Positions 1-12,479 of a DNA stretch of 64,000 nt are shown here, piece after piece. This DNA is from Sipunculus nudus (lineage: Eukaryota; Annelida; Sipuncula; Golfingiida; Sipunculidae): the NCBI GenBank assembly GCA_026874595.1, contig CM049306.1, forward strand, positions 15,209,019 through 15,273,018, written 5' to 3'. Within the stretch, counting starts at the first letter, position 1; every line of letters starts with the position of its first letter. Under the pieces are notes generated by a model, which worked only from the letters and a program-made list of their open reading frames with translations, ran no database searches and was not told the origin of the DNA. Position numbers and translations under genes: made by a program.

Positions 1-640
1 TGCAGGTTTATAACTCATATAGGATGATTTCTGGCTAAGTTCAGCTTCCTGTAACTCAACCAAAATTAACTGAACAAAAACCATTTGAACAAACTTGAAT
101 TATCAACATCTAGGAATAAATTTTTGAGATTTTAGAATCCGGCCCAGTGGTTTACGGGGACTGATGACCCCTGTACAAAAAAGGCTGATGTAGGTGGCGC
201 CACCAATACCTCAATTTCAGATATGACTCCTGTGACCAACATTGACATAAAATTTAGTGATGATTGCTCCACCCGTTTCTGAGATTGTACTTTTAGTATG
301 CTTTTTTGGACAGATGACTAAATTCAACTTATTGTTACTTGGCAAAAAATCATCGAACTGAAACCATTCGAACAAACTTAAGAGATTGTTCCAGGAATCA
401 TTTCTATGAAATATTGGACAATTTGGCTGAACAGTTTTGGAGAAGAAGCTTTTTAAAGTTTTTTTTTTTTTAGCTTTTTTCTCTATAAAATCTACGAATA
501 TGCAGTTAGCAAAAAAAAAAAATAAGCAAATTCCGAAAGAGCTTTTTAGATGACTAATTTTTTGCATAAAATTTGGTATATGCTAACTCCTGCCGTTTTC
601 AAGATAGTATGGGTTAACGGACAGACGACGGACGACGATC
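1..640. repeat. Family C interspersed repeat
   Basis: This stretch aligns by eye with 7730-8635, 12480-14000, 17035-17910 and 32735-33225. Shared landmarks are CTTCCTGTAACTC, GAGATTGTTCCAGGAATCATT, CTATAAAATCTA and the closing CATAAGCTNACAGGTTCGCT. It contains one exact GGTGGCGCCACC at 193-204 and ends in a short GACGGACGACG tract. The open frame on the minus strand (217-567) is only this repeat read backwards and is not a gene. Confidence 0.85.
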
Positions 641-2002
641 GACGGACGACGCCACATCATTGCATAAGCTAACAGGTTCGCTAAAAATAAGTTAATGGGC
701 AAATAAATAGAGAATACATCGACAACATCCATTCCAAACATAGCCAAAAGAAGGTATTTGTCCGTGAAACATATCTTATATACTGATAAACGTGTGGATC
801 CATTTTGTGGTGTAAAATCCTAGACGCGGAATTGTTAATATAAAACAGAAACTTCCTTGGATAGTTCACGTGATACAACTGTTTCTAGGATGGTTTAATA
901 TGTAAATGCAAGATGATAGTGCAGGAACACTTCTGGTCATTTTACACAACAAGCAAAAGGATTACATAGATAAACTGGGGGATTAACTCTTTTTTACATG
1001 CTGACATAAGAACCGAAGGGCAAGGGATCCCGAGTCACACGTTGTTCACATTTTCTGACCATGAAAGAACAAGTGGGTCAAGGACTTGGTCCAATGTCGG
1101 GTCAAACATGCTTGAATCCGTCACTGACTGAAGTTTTAATTCATTTGCACAAAAGACCTGCGCTCGAGGTTGGCATGCTGATATAACTCAATCTCGCTAG
1201 GTGAATTCAGGGAGAGCTATGTGGACAGCACTTATACTGTAAATACAGAATGCACAGATTTTTTGTGTGAATATTTCCTTGTTATTTCCCAATCTTATGT
1301 AACAGAACAAGACCTAAAATCCCACTGCGTGACACACTAAGTGTTGCGCAATACGCAAAAATCTACGTGGCAAGTTTCACTACCTTGGGTGCATGCAAAT
1401 ATCTTTACATTAAATATTTTCCCAAATTTTCCGTTGCTGGTACGAGTAAAATTATTTTTAAAACTTTCTCACTTCATAATCCTCTCACAATCTTTCCCAG
1501 GCCAGTGCAGTCCTAGAGGGGTCGCAGAACGGACCGCATCGGATTCGTTCATCCTAGTACGTTTATCCAAATATATATATATATATAAAAATATATTTAT
1601 ATAAAGATTATGGCAACTTTACAAAGATTATGGCATCAGTATCTGGGGTAATACTTCTATGAACAAATTAACCCGGATAACTACAAATCTATAAATAAAC
1701 CTGGATAGCTACAATCAATAAACTATAATCTACAATTATTATTTAATTTGTTTCGACTTCAACTGGGATCGACATGATGAAAAATTTTCATCTCTCAATT
1801 CTTCCAGTTCAATTTGTATGCCCATCATGTGGTTAACTGAGCTGGCCTCATCGGTCAATGATTAATTCCCGACCCTGGCTATAGTCCTGAAACCCCCGCA
1901 AACAGAGGGGACACAAAAGGACCGGACCGGTCTGTATATAATTCTGCAGTAAACAATGATCATCTGCTTACTGATTAACATGAGTTCCTTGTTACACGGA
2001 CC
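641..2002. other. No gene seen
   Basis: AT-rich sequence without a recognisable coding region or a repeat shared with the rest of the window. A short (TA)n run lies near 1572-1600. The small open frames here show no domain and no splice-linked neighbours. Confidence 0.6.
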
Positions 2003-2386
2003 TATAGGGGTTTATTCTATCTCATGATTTTATCTTATATGAAAGGTGCACGTAACTATATATAGTAAAGTTGCGTTCACAGGGGGCGCGGAATACGGTA
2101 TGCAGATTGCGGCAACATAAACGGTATGCGGAATGCGATATAAAATTGGGGGCATTTAATTGGCCAGCGGTATAACACTGCCATATGGGACCGATGCTGT
2201 CAAAACCCGCCAGATTGCGCTGCATCCGTAGGTCAAACATAAGGTATCCAGAGCCCATAGCGCGGATCAAATTCTCCACTGGGGATTCCATTCCGTCTCA
2301 TACCGCATTCCGGGATAACGGTTTATGATAGAATAACTAGGGCGGGAAAAATCCTTTACGCATACCGTGCGCCTGGTAAATGCAGC
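2003..2386. mobile_element. Candidate non-autonomous TIR element
   Basis: Two nested inverted pairs are visible. The inner pair is GCGCGGAATACGGTATGC (from about 2085) against GCATACCGTGCGCCTGG (about 2359). The outer similarity is GGTTTATTCTATC near 2010 against GATAGAATAACTAG near 2328. GCGGAAT/ATTCCG words recur inside. I could not fix a target-site duplication, so the borders and superfamily (Harbinger-like is one thought) are uncertain. Confidence 0.4.
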
Positions 2387-2539
2387 CAGGAGCGTTTGGG
2401 GGGGGGGGGGGGGGGGGGGGAGACAGTGGCGTCAATTTATCTTCCAGGGTGCATGGGGGGGATGACTTGCACACACACACACACGTTTATATATCATCTG
2501 TATGACAAATTTTAAATATATAAGTGCCTGTTTGACACA

Positions 2540-2577
<38 letters not shown>

Positions 2578-2863
2578 TTATAAATATATATACTTAATCA
2601 CATTTAAAAAATATTGCGATTAGGCCTAAGTATAAGGTTTTAGAAAATAAGGTATTATGTTTCCGGTATACAAGTTGATTCAAAACTACATTTAGATATA
2701 TTTCACAGTAAACTCACAAATGAAACCAAAGTGGCGTCAATTTATCTTCCAGGGTGCATGGGGGGGGGGGGGATGACTTGCACACACACACACACACACA
2801 CACACGTTTATATATCATCTGTATGATAAATTTTAAATATATAAGTGCCTGTTTGACACATTT

Positions 2864-2894
<31 letters not shown>

Positions 2895-3046
2895 TTATAA
2901 ATATATATACTTAATCACATTTAAAAAATATTGCGATTAAGTATAAGGTTTTAGAAAATAAGGTAATATGTTTCCGGTATACAAGTTGATTCAAAACTAC
3001 ATTTAGATATAATATTTCACAGTAAACTCACAAATGAAACCAAAGT
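2387..3046. repeat. Tandem duplication of ~305 bp with poly-G and CA/TA microsatellites
   Basis: A segment beginning GTGGCGTCAATTTATCTTCC occurs at 2426 and again at 2731 and runs to ACAAATGAAACCAAAG in both copies. The copies differ mainly in the length of the internal G run, the (CA)n tracts and the TA tract, and by a small indel at ATTGCGATTA. A G run of over 20 bases precedes the first copy (2396-2420). Confidence 0.85.
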
Positions 3047-3345
3047 CTATAATTCTATTAATTATTCTTTTTAATTTGCAATGTAAAAATATTATTCTCT
3101 GAATAGTGGGGGGGGGGATGATTACATTGACCATCTCCCCCTTGTAAAAAAGTCGGGGGGGGGGGGTTATACCCTCCATCCCCCCTAATTTTTTTCCAAC
3201 GACCTTTTTTAAAGACAAATCTAATGCATGACGGGGTAGGGGGGGGGTCTCTATTAACCAACGACCTTTTTCAGACAATTTATATGCATGACACCCGTTG
3301 ACCCCTCCCTGCAAAAAAAAATTCTGGATCCGCGCCTGCAACTAT
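3047..3345. repeat. G-run-rich repeat remnant
   Basis: Contains three runs of seven or more G (near 3109, 3156 and 3240) set in related sequence, including a doubled word CAACGACCTTTTT and ATGCATGAC. It closes with TTCTGGATCCGCGCCTGCA, which looks like the end of an interspersed element. The frames read here are Pro-rich shadows of the G runs. Confidence 0.5.
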
Positions 3346-4846
3346 AGCATTGTACAGAAGCATTTACGGAAACCTTTTCAAATTTTCCTGCCTAGAATAT
3401 CATATGAAGAGAGTCAACGATGTGGTACTGCCCAACAACACAAGATACTGATACAGTCAAATGCATAGACATACATGGTCAGTTCGGTTACTTAATTATC
3501 ATGGACAACGTAGCCATGTTTCACACCCAGGTTTCCAAGGTACATCAGACAACGGGTCAAGGTGACACCTGGATACAAAATAACATGACATGAAGCGAGT
3601 GCTACAGTCGTCCAAAACTGTTCATAATATTTTTCCATATTTCACAGCGTGGAAAACATTGACGTAATGATGTAAAATAGGTTGGCCTACATTTACACTT
3701 ATTTCTAGGAAGAGATCATGGATTTCATACTTTTTAAATTACAATTTTGTTAGGTACACAAAATTTATTCACCACCTTGATGTCATGAGGTCAGTCTTTG
3801 GAGATGCAACAGAATGTAATGTCCGAATTATCCATTCATCATATTTCAGTGAGAAGAATTGGAGATCTGCTTAAATACTTGAACATGAAGTACCTTCACC
3901 CTCCGTGAACAGATAAATGTTTCGTAATTATCTGTAGGCTGATGGGTTATATATATATATATATTGTCAGTGGTTGCCGACTCGCAGGTTCTCTCATGAA
4001 AACTCGAACTCCATACAGACGTTAAGACGATGTTTAATCAATATTTTAAAGCCGTACAGGTTCGCACCATGCACATACACTAAAATATATTAAAACAGCA
4101 GGCTACTGGAGACTCACTCTGGACTCAAGACCTTACACCTCCGACTTGACTTGACACTTCTCGACTTGACACTTGACACCGACTACCTTTTCAGTGCCAT
4201 CCCAGTATACTTATACATTCTAGAGGCGCGAGTGAGGACCTTAACGAAACAAGGGCTACAAGGCTGATGCTGGTATCGTTATCTGTCCACTTCAGAGTAA
4301 ATATGTGTTTTCTTGTCTGCTCTTAAAATGCCTAAAATAAGCAAAGACTATTATAAGCTCAACAATAAATAATACCTTGCTAGATAGCTCACACAACACT
4401 TTATCAGTAATACTAATTGTGACGTATTCACGAATTATAATTAACTTGTAATGTGAAATAAAATTAGATTATACTATGTGGATCTTAATTTATCAACTGA
4501 AAAATGATTAATAACTGGAAAATTAAATAAGGTAAGGTATCATGGCATATATGTACATACAGAGAACAAAGAGGCCCACCTGATACTCTATTATTCTAAA
4601 AAATATAAATAAGGACCTGGTTGCTAATGAATAATATACTTTTACAGAAAACACTCTGTCTCTCTCTATATATATCCATATGGGATATTGAGCAGGGGTC
4701 GAGGGGAAGCCATCAGCCTCATTGCGCAGTCACTTGGCTGGATGGCTCCTTACGCAATCAGACCGGAGAGACCAGAACTAATAGTTAACGGCTGGACATC
4801 AGTGTACGCCTAGACCTGTATATATATAAGTGTGTACTTTGTAACA
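3346..4846. other. No gene seen
   Basis: I see no coding region. Imperfect repeats of GACTTGACAC lie at about 4145-4180, and short TA and TCTCTC runs at about 3948-3965 and 4660-4675. The sequence is not repeated elsewhere in the window as far as I can tell. Confidence 0.5.
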
Positions 4847-4853
4847 ATATATA

Positions 4854-4894
<41 letters not shown>
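4847..4894. repeat. (TA)n microsatellite
   Basis: Near-continuous alternating AT, interrupted once by TTT, immediately upstream of the foldback element. Confidence 0.95.
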
Positions 4895-4897
<3 letters not shown>

Positions 4898-5012
4898 ATA
4901 ATAATGTTGAACAAAAGGTTGGATGTACAAAATCATGTGAGCTGTCCAGCCGGTTAAAAAAATTTGCCAGTCGTGGAAACTCCAGTGTTTATATATGACT
5001 CTGATTATACTT

Positions 5013-5556
5013 GCAGTAAGCAGGTGGCAGACTACTCTCGCGAATGGTGGCCTTGGGACACCGGGTGGCCTCAGGCCACCAGCCCGCTGTGCACCCTTCT
5101 CAATCGGTTTACAATATTGTAAATAGTTCCATGAAAGAACGACGAATTCAGACTTTAATATTTTGTTTTTATATTTCTTTAACTCAAGAACACCACAGGT
5201 ATGATTCTGTATACCCTGGTGGCCTAACTACACCACATGTATAATGCTGTATATCCTGGGGGCCTAAGGACACCACAAATATGATGCTTCATACCCTGGT
5301 GGCCTAAGGACACCACAAGTATGATGCTGTATATCTTGGTGGCCTAGGGACACACTAGGTATGATGCTACATAACCTGATGGCCTAAGGACACCACAAGT
5401 ATAATGCTGTATACCCCGGTGGCCTGAGGACACCACGTGTATAATGCTGTGTATTCTGGTGACCTATTGACAGAAGAAACAGGTCGAGAAGGGTGCACAG
5501 CGGGCCGGTGTCCTAAGGCCACCATTCGCGATAGTAATCTGCCCCCTGTTTGTAGT
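5013..5556. mobile_element. Foldback (long inverted repeat) element with a minisatellite core
   Basis: The left arm (about 5019-5103) and right arm (about 5486-5552) are inverted copies: GCGAATGGTGGCCTT and GCCCGCTGTGCACCCTTCTC appear on the left, their complements on the right. The left arm holds an extra ~16 bp (GTGGCCTCAGGCCACC palindrome). Between the arms lies a 40-bp minisatellite. Long arms around tandem repeats are typical of foldback elements and of pearl-type bivalve MITEs; which this is remains open. It has no coding capacity. Confidence 0.75.
5189..5468 (+). repeat. 40-bp minisatellite, about 7 copies
   Basis: Unit of exactly 40 bp with consensus words CTGGTGGCCTAAGGACACCA and AAGTATGATGCTGTATA. 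Copies start near 5209, 5249, 5289, 5329, 5369, 5409 and 5449, and drift by a few substitutions without indels. GTGGCC in the unit echoes GTGGCC in the flanking arms. Confidence 0.93.
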
Positions 5557-6194
5557 AATGGGTCAGGAGTCATCAAAGAGCACACGATTCATGTAATCAA
5601 CACGACTGTAATATTGATGATATTTGTTGCAGCATATATGCAGACTATACTGGATAAACTAACGGCACCACTTTAGCCTATCACTTATGCAAATGAGGTA
5701 ACTGAAACCAAACTTTCACAGTGGAAGTAAACTATGGGCAAAGGAAAGGCTCAGCTGATGCAATTGCAGGTTTAGAGTGGGGAGAGGTTGCACTAGTGCC
5801 CCCTTTCTTAAATATCTGAGACATGTGAGAAAACAGTAACTTTTTTAAACAATCCCAGACTGGCCTATCACATGCAGCCTGAACTACACCTCCACCCCCA
5901 CCCCCCCCCCCCCCCACACACACAGACACACATACAGAAACCCACATAAGTTAGTTCAACTTTCACTGGAGAAAGTGTTATTTGACGGTCTGATTGCTTG
6001 AGATGCTTCTAACCTGGATGGGTGATGCAAGGTCTAACATATGCTTTTGTTGTTCTTCAGGCAGTTCAGCAGCAATGTGAATCCCTTACTATATGACTGA
6101 ATCACAAACAAATTAACCCCACTTATTCATTAAACCTTTTTTTCTGAATCATTTTAATGTAAATTTTCTATTTTTTTTTTCATTTTATACATAA
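5557..6194. other. No gene seen; poly-C/CA tract
   Basis: A C run followed by (CA)n sits at about 5895-5935. No coding region is recognisable; the frames here are Gly/Val-rich shadows of that tract. Confidence 0.55.
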
Positions 6195-6834
6195 ACAAGG
6201 GACGACCCCTTGGTCACTGTGCTCAGCTGAAGTTGATGTTGAAGGTAAAATTCTAAAATAATATCAAATGGAGTATGAGAAGAAGATGTAATATAGTCCA
6301 TGGTTGGTTGATATGATTGGCTTGTATTGATGTTTAAGATATTGTTGCAAATAATATTTTGTGATTTGACCATGTTTCCTAATGTTGTAAGTGAAGCATG
6401 TGAGCAGTTTGTGAACATAAGATTTTTATTATTACCATGATTATTGGTTGGCTTTTTGATAAGCTGTAACTTGTTTATAACTCAGCAGTTTACACATTTG
6501 TTCAATTTGATCATATTTTTTATACAAATTTTTTTTCTTCAATTTTATAAAATGTATACAGCTGTAATAAGATTAATGTCCAAAGTCCACCTGTGCAAGG
6601 ACTTGGGGGAGAGGGGGATGATGGAAGTTTCAACATCTCTGTATAGGCATACAGAATTATATGCACAGGTTATGAAACTTAATTCAACAGTGCTTACAGG
6701 AAAAAAAAGTTCACTCACAATTATTGAATATTTAACAAGGCCTACATGCCTAATGCGATATTGTGCAACGGTTTATACACAAGGTATAATGTTTTTAATG
6801 CTGGGCCATTACTTTTCAAGTAGGCCAACATGTC

Positions 6835-7545
6835 TTGTATAGGATGAAGGTGTCAATGATATATACAAATGGCCAATTTCAGGCTGATATATTTAATCTC
6901 TCCCCAGAAATAAGCAGGGACATACACTGTGCAAAAATTATTGTAGGTTGCGCTACCAGTCTTGTATATGACAATACTATCAGATATGTATCAATATGCC
7001 CAATCAGGCTGATATATCAAATTCCACCATAGAAATAAGCAGGCACTTTAATAGTGCAAAAGTCATTGTAGGTGGAGACACCTGTCTTGTAAACGAGAAA
7101 GCCATCAAAGATGCATAGACAGGTCAAAATATCAGGCCAATACATCAAACTTCTGGAGTTTGGTGCACAGGGCTGACCAGGCTTAGGTGAGAAGGCAGTT
7201 TCTCCGAATGAACACTGACAAATTTCTGGCTCAAGCTACTGCACTGAGTGAACTCTTGACCTGCACCTGGCTAGACTGAGTAAACTTTTGACCTGTACCT
7301 GGCTGCACTGAGTGAACTGTTGACCTGTTGCATAATCTGACACAGTTGGCAGTCTGCTAAAGCTATAAATAGAATCCGGCTACTGCACTGAGTGAACTCT
7401 TGACCAGTTGCTTAATCTGATACAGTTGCCAGTCTGCCAAAGCTATAAATAGATCCAGGCTCACCTTTGGCCTGTTGCAAAATCTGAAATAGTTGGCAGT
7501 CTTGCAAATTATTTAACCTGAAATCTAGTGGCATGATGTTATGGA
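6835..7545 (+). repeat. Family D units with a degenerate short tandem repeat
   Basis: Contains GAGAAAGCCATCAAAGATGC and AATACATCAAACTTCT, shared with 10230-12110. At about 7225-7480 the words CTGCACTGAGTGAAC, TTGACCTGTTGC and AGCTATAAATAGA recur two to four times, giving an irregular tandem array. Confidence 0.75.
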
Positions 7546-7729
7546 TGCTGATAAACTGGTGCCAGACTAGATGTAACTGCTTCACACAGGTAACATATTT
7601 GGTAAGAGACTAAATTTAATCTCCATAATTCAGCCAAAAATCATTCATGTGGAACCATAAAAGACAATAATTATAAGAATTATTGTGAAGGTATATTCTT
7701 GTAAAATATTAAACAAATTGGTTTCAGTG

Positions 7730-8635
7730 GCGTCAGTCGAAAATTTTTTGCAGGTTTATCACTCATATAGGAAGATACAGCAAACTGGCTAAGTTCAGCT
7801 TCCCGTAACTGAGCCAAAAAGCACTGAACCAAAACCATTTGAACAAACTTGAATTATCAACATCTGAGGATAATTACCGTGTGAGATTTAAGAATTTAGC
7901 CCAGTGGTTTTAGAGAAGAAGATCTTTGTAGCCACTGAGCTAAAATAGGCTGTTATGGCATATGACTAAATTCAACTACTCACAACTCAGCCAAAAGTCA
8001 CTAAATAGAGACCATTTCAACAAACTTCAGAAAGCACTACCCTAGGATCATTTCTGTGTAATATTAAACAATTTTGGCCATATGGTTTCAGAGAAGTTCT
8101 TTGTAGCCCTCAGTATGATACAGTTACTGATGACCCCCATACAAAAAAGGCCAATGCAGGTGGCGCCACCATTTTCTCAATTTCAGATATGACTAATGTG
8201 ACCAACTCTGGCATAAATTTTGTGATGATAGCTCCAGCTGTTTCTGAGATTGAAATTTTAGTATGCTTTTCTTGACAGATGACTAAGTTCAACTTCCTAT
8301 ACTCGGCAAGTAATCACCGAACTTAAACCATTCGAACAAACTTGAGAGAGATTGTTCCAGGAATCATTTCTGTGAAATATTTGACAATTTGGCTGAACAG
8401 TTTTGGTAAAGATTTTAAAAGGCTTTTTTTAACTTTTTCCCTATAAAATCTAAGAAAATGCAGTTAGCCAAAATATAAGCAAAATCTGATAGATTTTTTA
8501 GATGACTAATTTTTTGCATAAAATTTTGTGATGCTAACTCTTGCCATTATCAAGATAGTATGGGTTAACGTATAGACAACGACGGACGGCCAAAGCCACC
8601 ATCACAAAAGCTCACAGGTTCGCTTATAAAGTTAC
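7730..8635. repeat. Family C repeat
   Basis: Two to three family C units with an exact GGTGGCGCCACC at 8159-8170. It closes with GACGGACGGCC and TCACAGGTTCGCTTATAAA, the usual family C end. Confidence 0.85.
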
Positions 8636-9085
8636 TTAGTTGGAAAAGTATCTAGCTTTAACATTTATTGTGATAAGTGAGTAAATACCTTTCCTAATCT
8701 TTGACAAAGTGCATTATGTTTGGGCCTATAACTTTTATAAATTAAGTAAAACTAACCTAATTTCTGGCCTGTACATAGGATATATATGTGAGAATTTTTA
8801 GGGTAAATATGAAGAAAAAAAGACAAGTGGTTAATATATTAGGCAGTCCTGAAGTGTGATTAAAGGTTTTTAATGGAAAATCAAGGTTTTTCCTTAATTT
8901 CACATAGGAATGAAGCTGCAGTGACCCAGTTTTTGGTTTGGTAGGAGATTTTAGGGACATCTAGTAGTATGCATAATTTTGGATTCTTAATTCTAACAGT
9001 TTCAAAACATGCCTGTCTAATGGAAGGACAGATAGACACATGAAAGATGGACGGACAGATGACGGACAATTGCCCATAACTAGAG

Positions 9086-10229
9086 ACCATAACATTAAAA
9101 TGTTAGAACCATTCTTAATCATTAGTCAAGTGCATTTTAAAAGAGCTACATCCACTGCATTTTAAATAGAATACAGACAAAGCACACACAAAACATAATG
9201 TGGTATTGCTTGTATTTATGTACATTAATAATTTACAGAACTAATTTGTGTAAATAAATATTCAGTAAACAAGTCTATTCACCAACACAAAAATCTGAAC
9301 ACCTATTCATACCACCTGTGTGTTATGAGTCATGAAGCTCAGCAGATAAGCACTTTCAGTAACATCATGGCTTGAAATTACACAACTGTTCATTAAAATT
9401 TCTAAGTACTGACTGAACAAATTTTGATCAAACTTGAAAGATATTATTAGTGACCAATGAGTTATTATACCCTGCTGATCAGAAAAATATGAGACAGTAT
9501 GACCTAAAATCAAAGCAGAACTTAAGATTTGAGACAGTAATTAAAAATACATATGAAGCACATGAAATGAATTGGTTGATGAAAATTTTTGAAAGTATTA
9601 AATCACAGCTCTGTTCAAATAGTTCAGAAGCCATGATCAGGGCGAGGTTGAGCTTTCACCTTATCCACATCTATAGACATGCTGAACTCCCAAGATCTAA
9701 ATAATCAGTTCATTAATTGTTAAATTATTTTCTCTTTCTAATCTCACATGAATGTGTGTGGTCAAATTCAAAATCCAAACTGTGTAAATATGTTCCATTA
9801 GGAGGTTTTTTTATTTTTAAACTTTATGACCAGTAGGAATACCATATTTACAAAATAATCCTAAATTATAGCCATTCCTCTACACTCTACTGTATGAACT
9901 TAACTGGAACAGCAGCAAGTTAAAGCCTGAGGTGCATCTGATCTTCACAATTTCAACAAGATGTCTTTCCATTATACTAAAACATGGTCTGCTATTATGG
10001 TGAAATGCAGCTGGTCAGCCACGTCTTATGATAGTTTCATAAGGAATTTAGCCTTTATGCCTTTACAGGAATATCTAATGACATAATTTAATCATGATGC
10101 AAGACCTGACCATTATTTGAAAAGTTCCTGACCAGTTTTCAAGTACATGTGTGACATACACATGTACAAAGCAACTACTAAAATTTTGAACTTTAGTATA
10201 AGAACCAATAAAGCATAATCTCTCCTGAG
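9086..10229. other. No gene seen
   Basis: The longest plus frame (9450-9704) has no recognisable domain and no plausible splice partners. I see no RNA gene or repeat shared with other parts of the window. Confidence 0.5.
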
Positions 10230-12110
10230 ATACTGACATGGATGTACATTATGCAATAATGCAAGATAGCCATCAAAGATGTGTGCATGGACATACAAGT
10301 TTCAGGCAGATATGTCAAACCACTCTTGAGTTAATGAGTTATTAGCACAGATGTTTGCAATGCAAAAGCAATTGTAGGTGGCGCCATCAGTTTTGTGTAT
10401 GACAAAGCTATCTGCAATGCATTGACACATAATTTCAGGATGATTTGTCAAATCATTCCTGAATTACTGTTCGTACACATAAGTTATTATAGGTTGTGCC
10501 AAAGGTCTTGTGTTCCAGAAAGCTATATGAGATGTATGGACATATGAAATGTTGGCAGATATGTCAGACTGATCCTGAATTACAAGCACAAATGTACACT
10601 TCATAAAAATAATTGTATGTGGCAATACCAGTCTTGTATATGACAAAGCAATCTGAGATGTATAGATATGCCAAATTTTAGGCTGATATATCAAATCACT
10701 CTTAAGAAAAAGAGCAGGGTCATGCACTGTGGAAAAATCATTGTAGGTTACACCAGTCTTATATATGAGAAAGCCATCAAAGATGTGTGGTCAGACCAAC
10801 ATTCAGGCCAATACATTAAACTTCTCTTAAGTCAGGTGCACTTGGCGAACCAAGCTCAGCTGAGCAAGGCAGTTGCCCTAAGTCAAACGAAACTAATTTC
10901 AAAGTGCATCTACTTCAGTGATTGGACTCTTGACCTAGTGGTGGGCTGATTATCAAGTTTTATCGAAAGTCAGTCGGTTTGCTCCCACTTTCAAGCACTC
11001 GATTACCAAAGGCAACTATCAATTACATCATAAGCACGATTGGTTTTTTTCCCGAATGCCTCTATGTTATAAGCTAAAATTATTCTTCCAGTTTTAACAA
11101 CATTCTGCGCTTCAAAAATTGAGTCTTTATTACCAAATAACTTTCATATGTTACTGAATTTAACACGGTAGATGCAAAAACGGAGGACTTAATAAACCTC
11201 TGTGAACTAGCAGGGAGCTGCAGAATTAGCGGGGAGTTTTGTAACGAGATGTACATTGCAAAATATGGGCGGTATGGTGTTATAATGCTACATAATTTCT
11301 CCAGGCCTATGCAGCAAGTAGATGTTCTGGATTGTGGTTTAATTCTTGATTATTATAAATAATTAAAATGAAACTTAGAAAAGCATATATTACTAATAAT
11401 AGGAAAATAAAATAAGGTAGACATTTCTTTTCTTAAGGTAGAATTACTAAGACATGCGGGCTGAATTAAGAAAGTACAGTTTCACAGATAATTGCATATT
11501 TCTTTATATTTTCTGAACCAATTAATAATCGATCATCAATCAGAACCAACTCCCACCACTATCTTGACCTATTGCGAAATCTGACACAGTTGGCAGATTC
11601 CCAAAGCTATTAATAGACCCAGACTAAACTTGTCCTATTGCCAAATTTTAAATAATTGGATGTCTGCCAAGCTATTTGTCAATACATACAAAATCGTTTC
11701 ATGTTGCTTAATCCGTTTATACAAACTGAAACACTTGCTACAATGCTTTTTTTCATCAGATTTCTTTTCATCAGACATACATTTTGCAAAAATCATTTTA
11801 GTTGGCAACACCAGTCTTGTGTACGAGAAAGCCATCAAAGATGCATGGACAGGCAAAATTTTCAGCCTGATACATCAAACTTCTCTTGAGTCAGGTGCAC
11901 TTGGCACTCTTGACCTGTACCTGGCTGTACTGATTGATTTTTTGAGCTGTTGCAAAGTCTAACACAGTTGGCAGTCTTCAAAAGCTGTAAATAAAACCAG
12001 ACTGAAACTTGGCCTGTTTCTAAATCTTAAAAAAGTAAGCAATCTGCTAAGCTATTTATAGATTCACACAAAATTTTGACATGTTGCCATATCTGTTTAT
12101 ACATACTGAA
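10230..12110 (+). repeat. Family D array, interrupted by a hAT-like insertion
   Basis: Units carry ATGACAAAGCTATCTGAGAT, CAAAAATCATTGTAGGT and GAGAAAGCCATCAAAGATG, with variants of the GGTGGCGCCACC core (for example GGTGGCGCCATC near 10377). The array is split at 10936-11561 by a separate element and resumes with TTGACCTATTGCGAAATCTG. Confidence 0.8.
10936..11561. mobile_element. Non-autonomous hAT-like element, 626 bp
   Basis: Perfect terminal inverted repeats TAGTGGTGGG...CCCACCACTA are flanked by the exact 8-bp direct repeat TCTTGACC (10928-10935 and 11562-11569). The undisturbed target word TTGACCTATTGC-like sequence is seen in neighbouring family D units. An 8-bp duplication with TAGTGGTGGG ends is the hAT superfamily pattern. 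Subterminal GATTATCA/GATCGATTATTAAT words extend the inverted similarity. No transposase frame is present. Confidence 0.88.
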
Positions 12111-12479
12111 AGACTTTGGCTTCAATGCTTTTTTCAAGCAGCATTTTCATCAGATTTCTTTATCAGAATGTTTGGAACAATAATAGATGCTTATAGAAAG
12201 AAAAGTCAGAATACAGATATATTTTATTCAAGGATTTATCTTCCACATAAGCTGGACATGGACACTAATTTTTTATGTGTCCTGTACAGCTTTGCTTATA
12301 TACACTTACATACCCAATTAGCTCAGTTTGTTAATACAATAAATCTACTAGCTTTGTTGACCCAAGTATCACACAGTCCTTTCATTGTTAAAGGGTCGAT
12401 ATTTCTGCCAAAAATCATTTCAGTTAACTTGAACAAAGGCTACTTAAGAATCAATCTGTTGCACTGTTACAGAAACTGA

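Larger units (their letters stand above)
6195..9085 (+). mobile_element. Old composite element with family-G ends
   Basis: It begins ACAAGGGACGACCCCTTGGT followed by CACTGTGCTCAGCTGA, the start module also seen at 42007, 46407 and 51932; the next ~250 bp match 42040-42300. The right side (8690-9075) matches the family-G tail: TTTTTGGTTTGGTAGGAGAT, GGGACATCTA, then a GGACGGACAGATGACGGACA tract. The terminal CAGCTGAGCTAA itself is not preserved. Family D units (6835-7545) and a family C copy (7730-8635) lie inside. No transposition protein is encoded. Confidence 0.6.

Noticed and set aside
2022-2291. 89-residue minus-strand open frame
   Set aside because: It lies inside the inverted-repeat element and its ends coincide with the repeats; no domain is visible.
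5437-5676. Open frames across the foldback element (also 5044-5244 and 5367-5585)
   Set aside because: They read through the arms and the 40-bp minisatellite; the periodic peptides follow from the DNA repeat.
6444-6842. 132-residue plus-strand frame with hydrophobic start
   Set aside because: It lies in the body of an interspersed element; the related sequence at 42.2-42.4 kb does not keep the frame.
9450-9704. 84-residue plus-strand frame
   Set aside because: It looks protein-like in composition, but has no recognisable domain, no splice-linked partner and AT-rich flanks.
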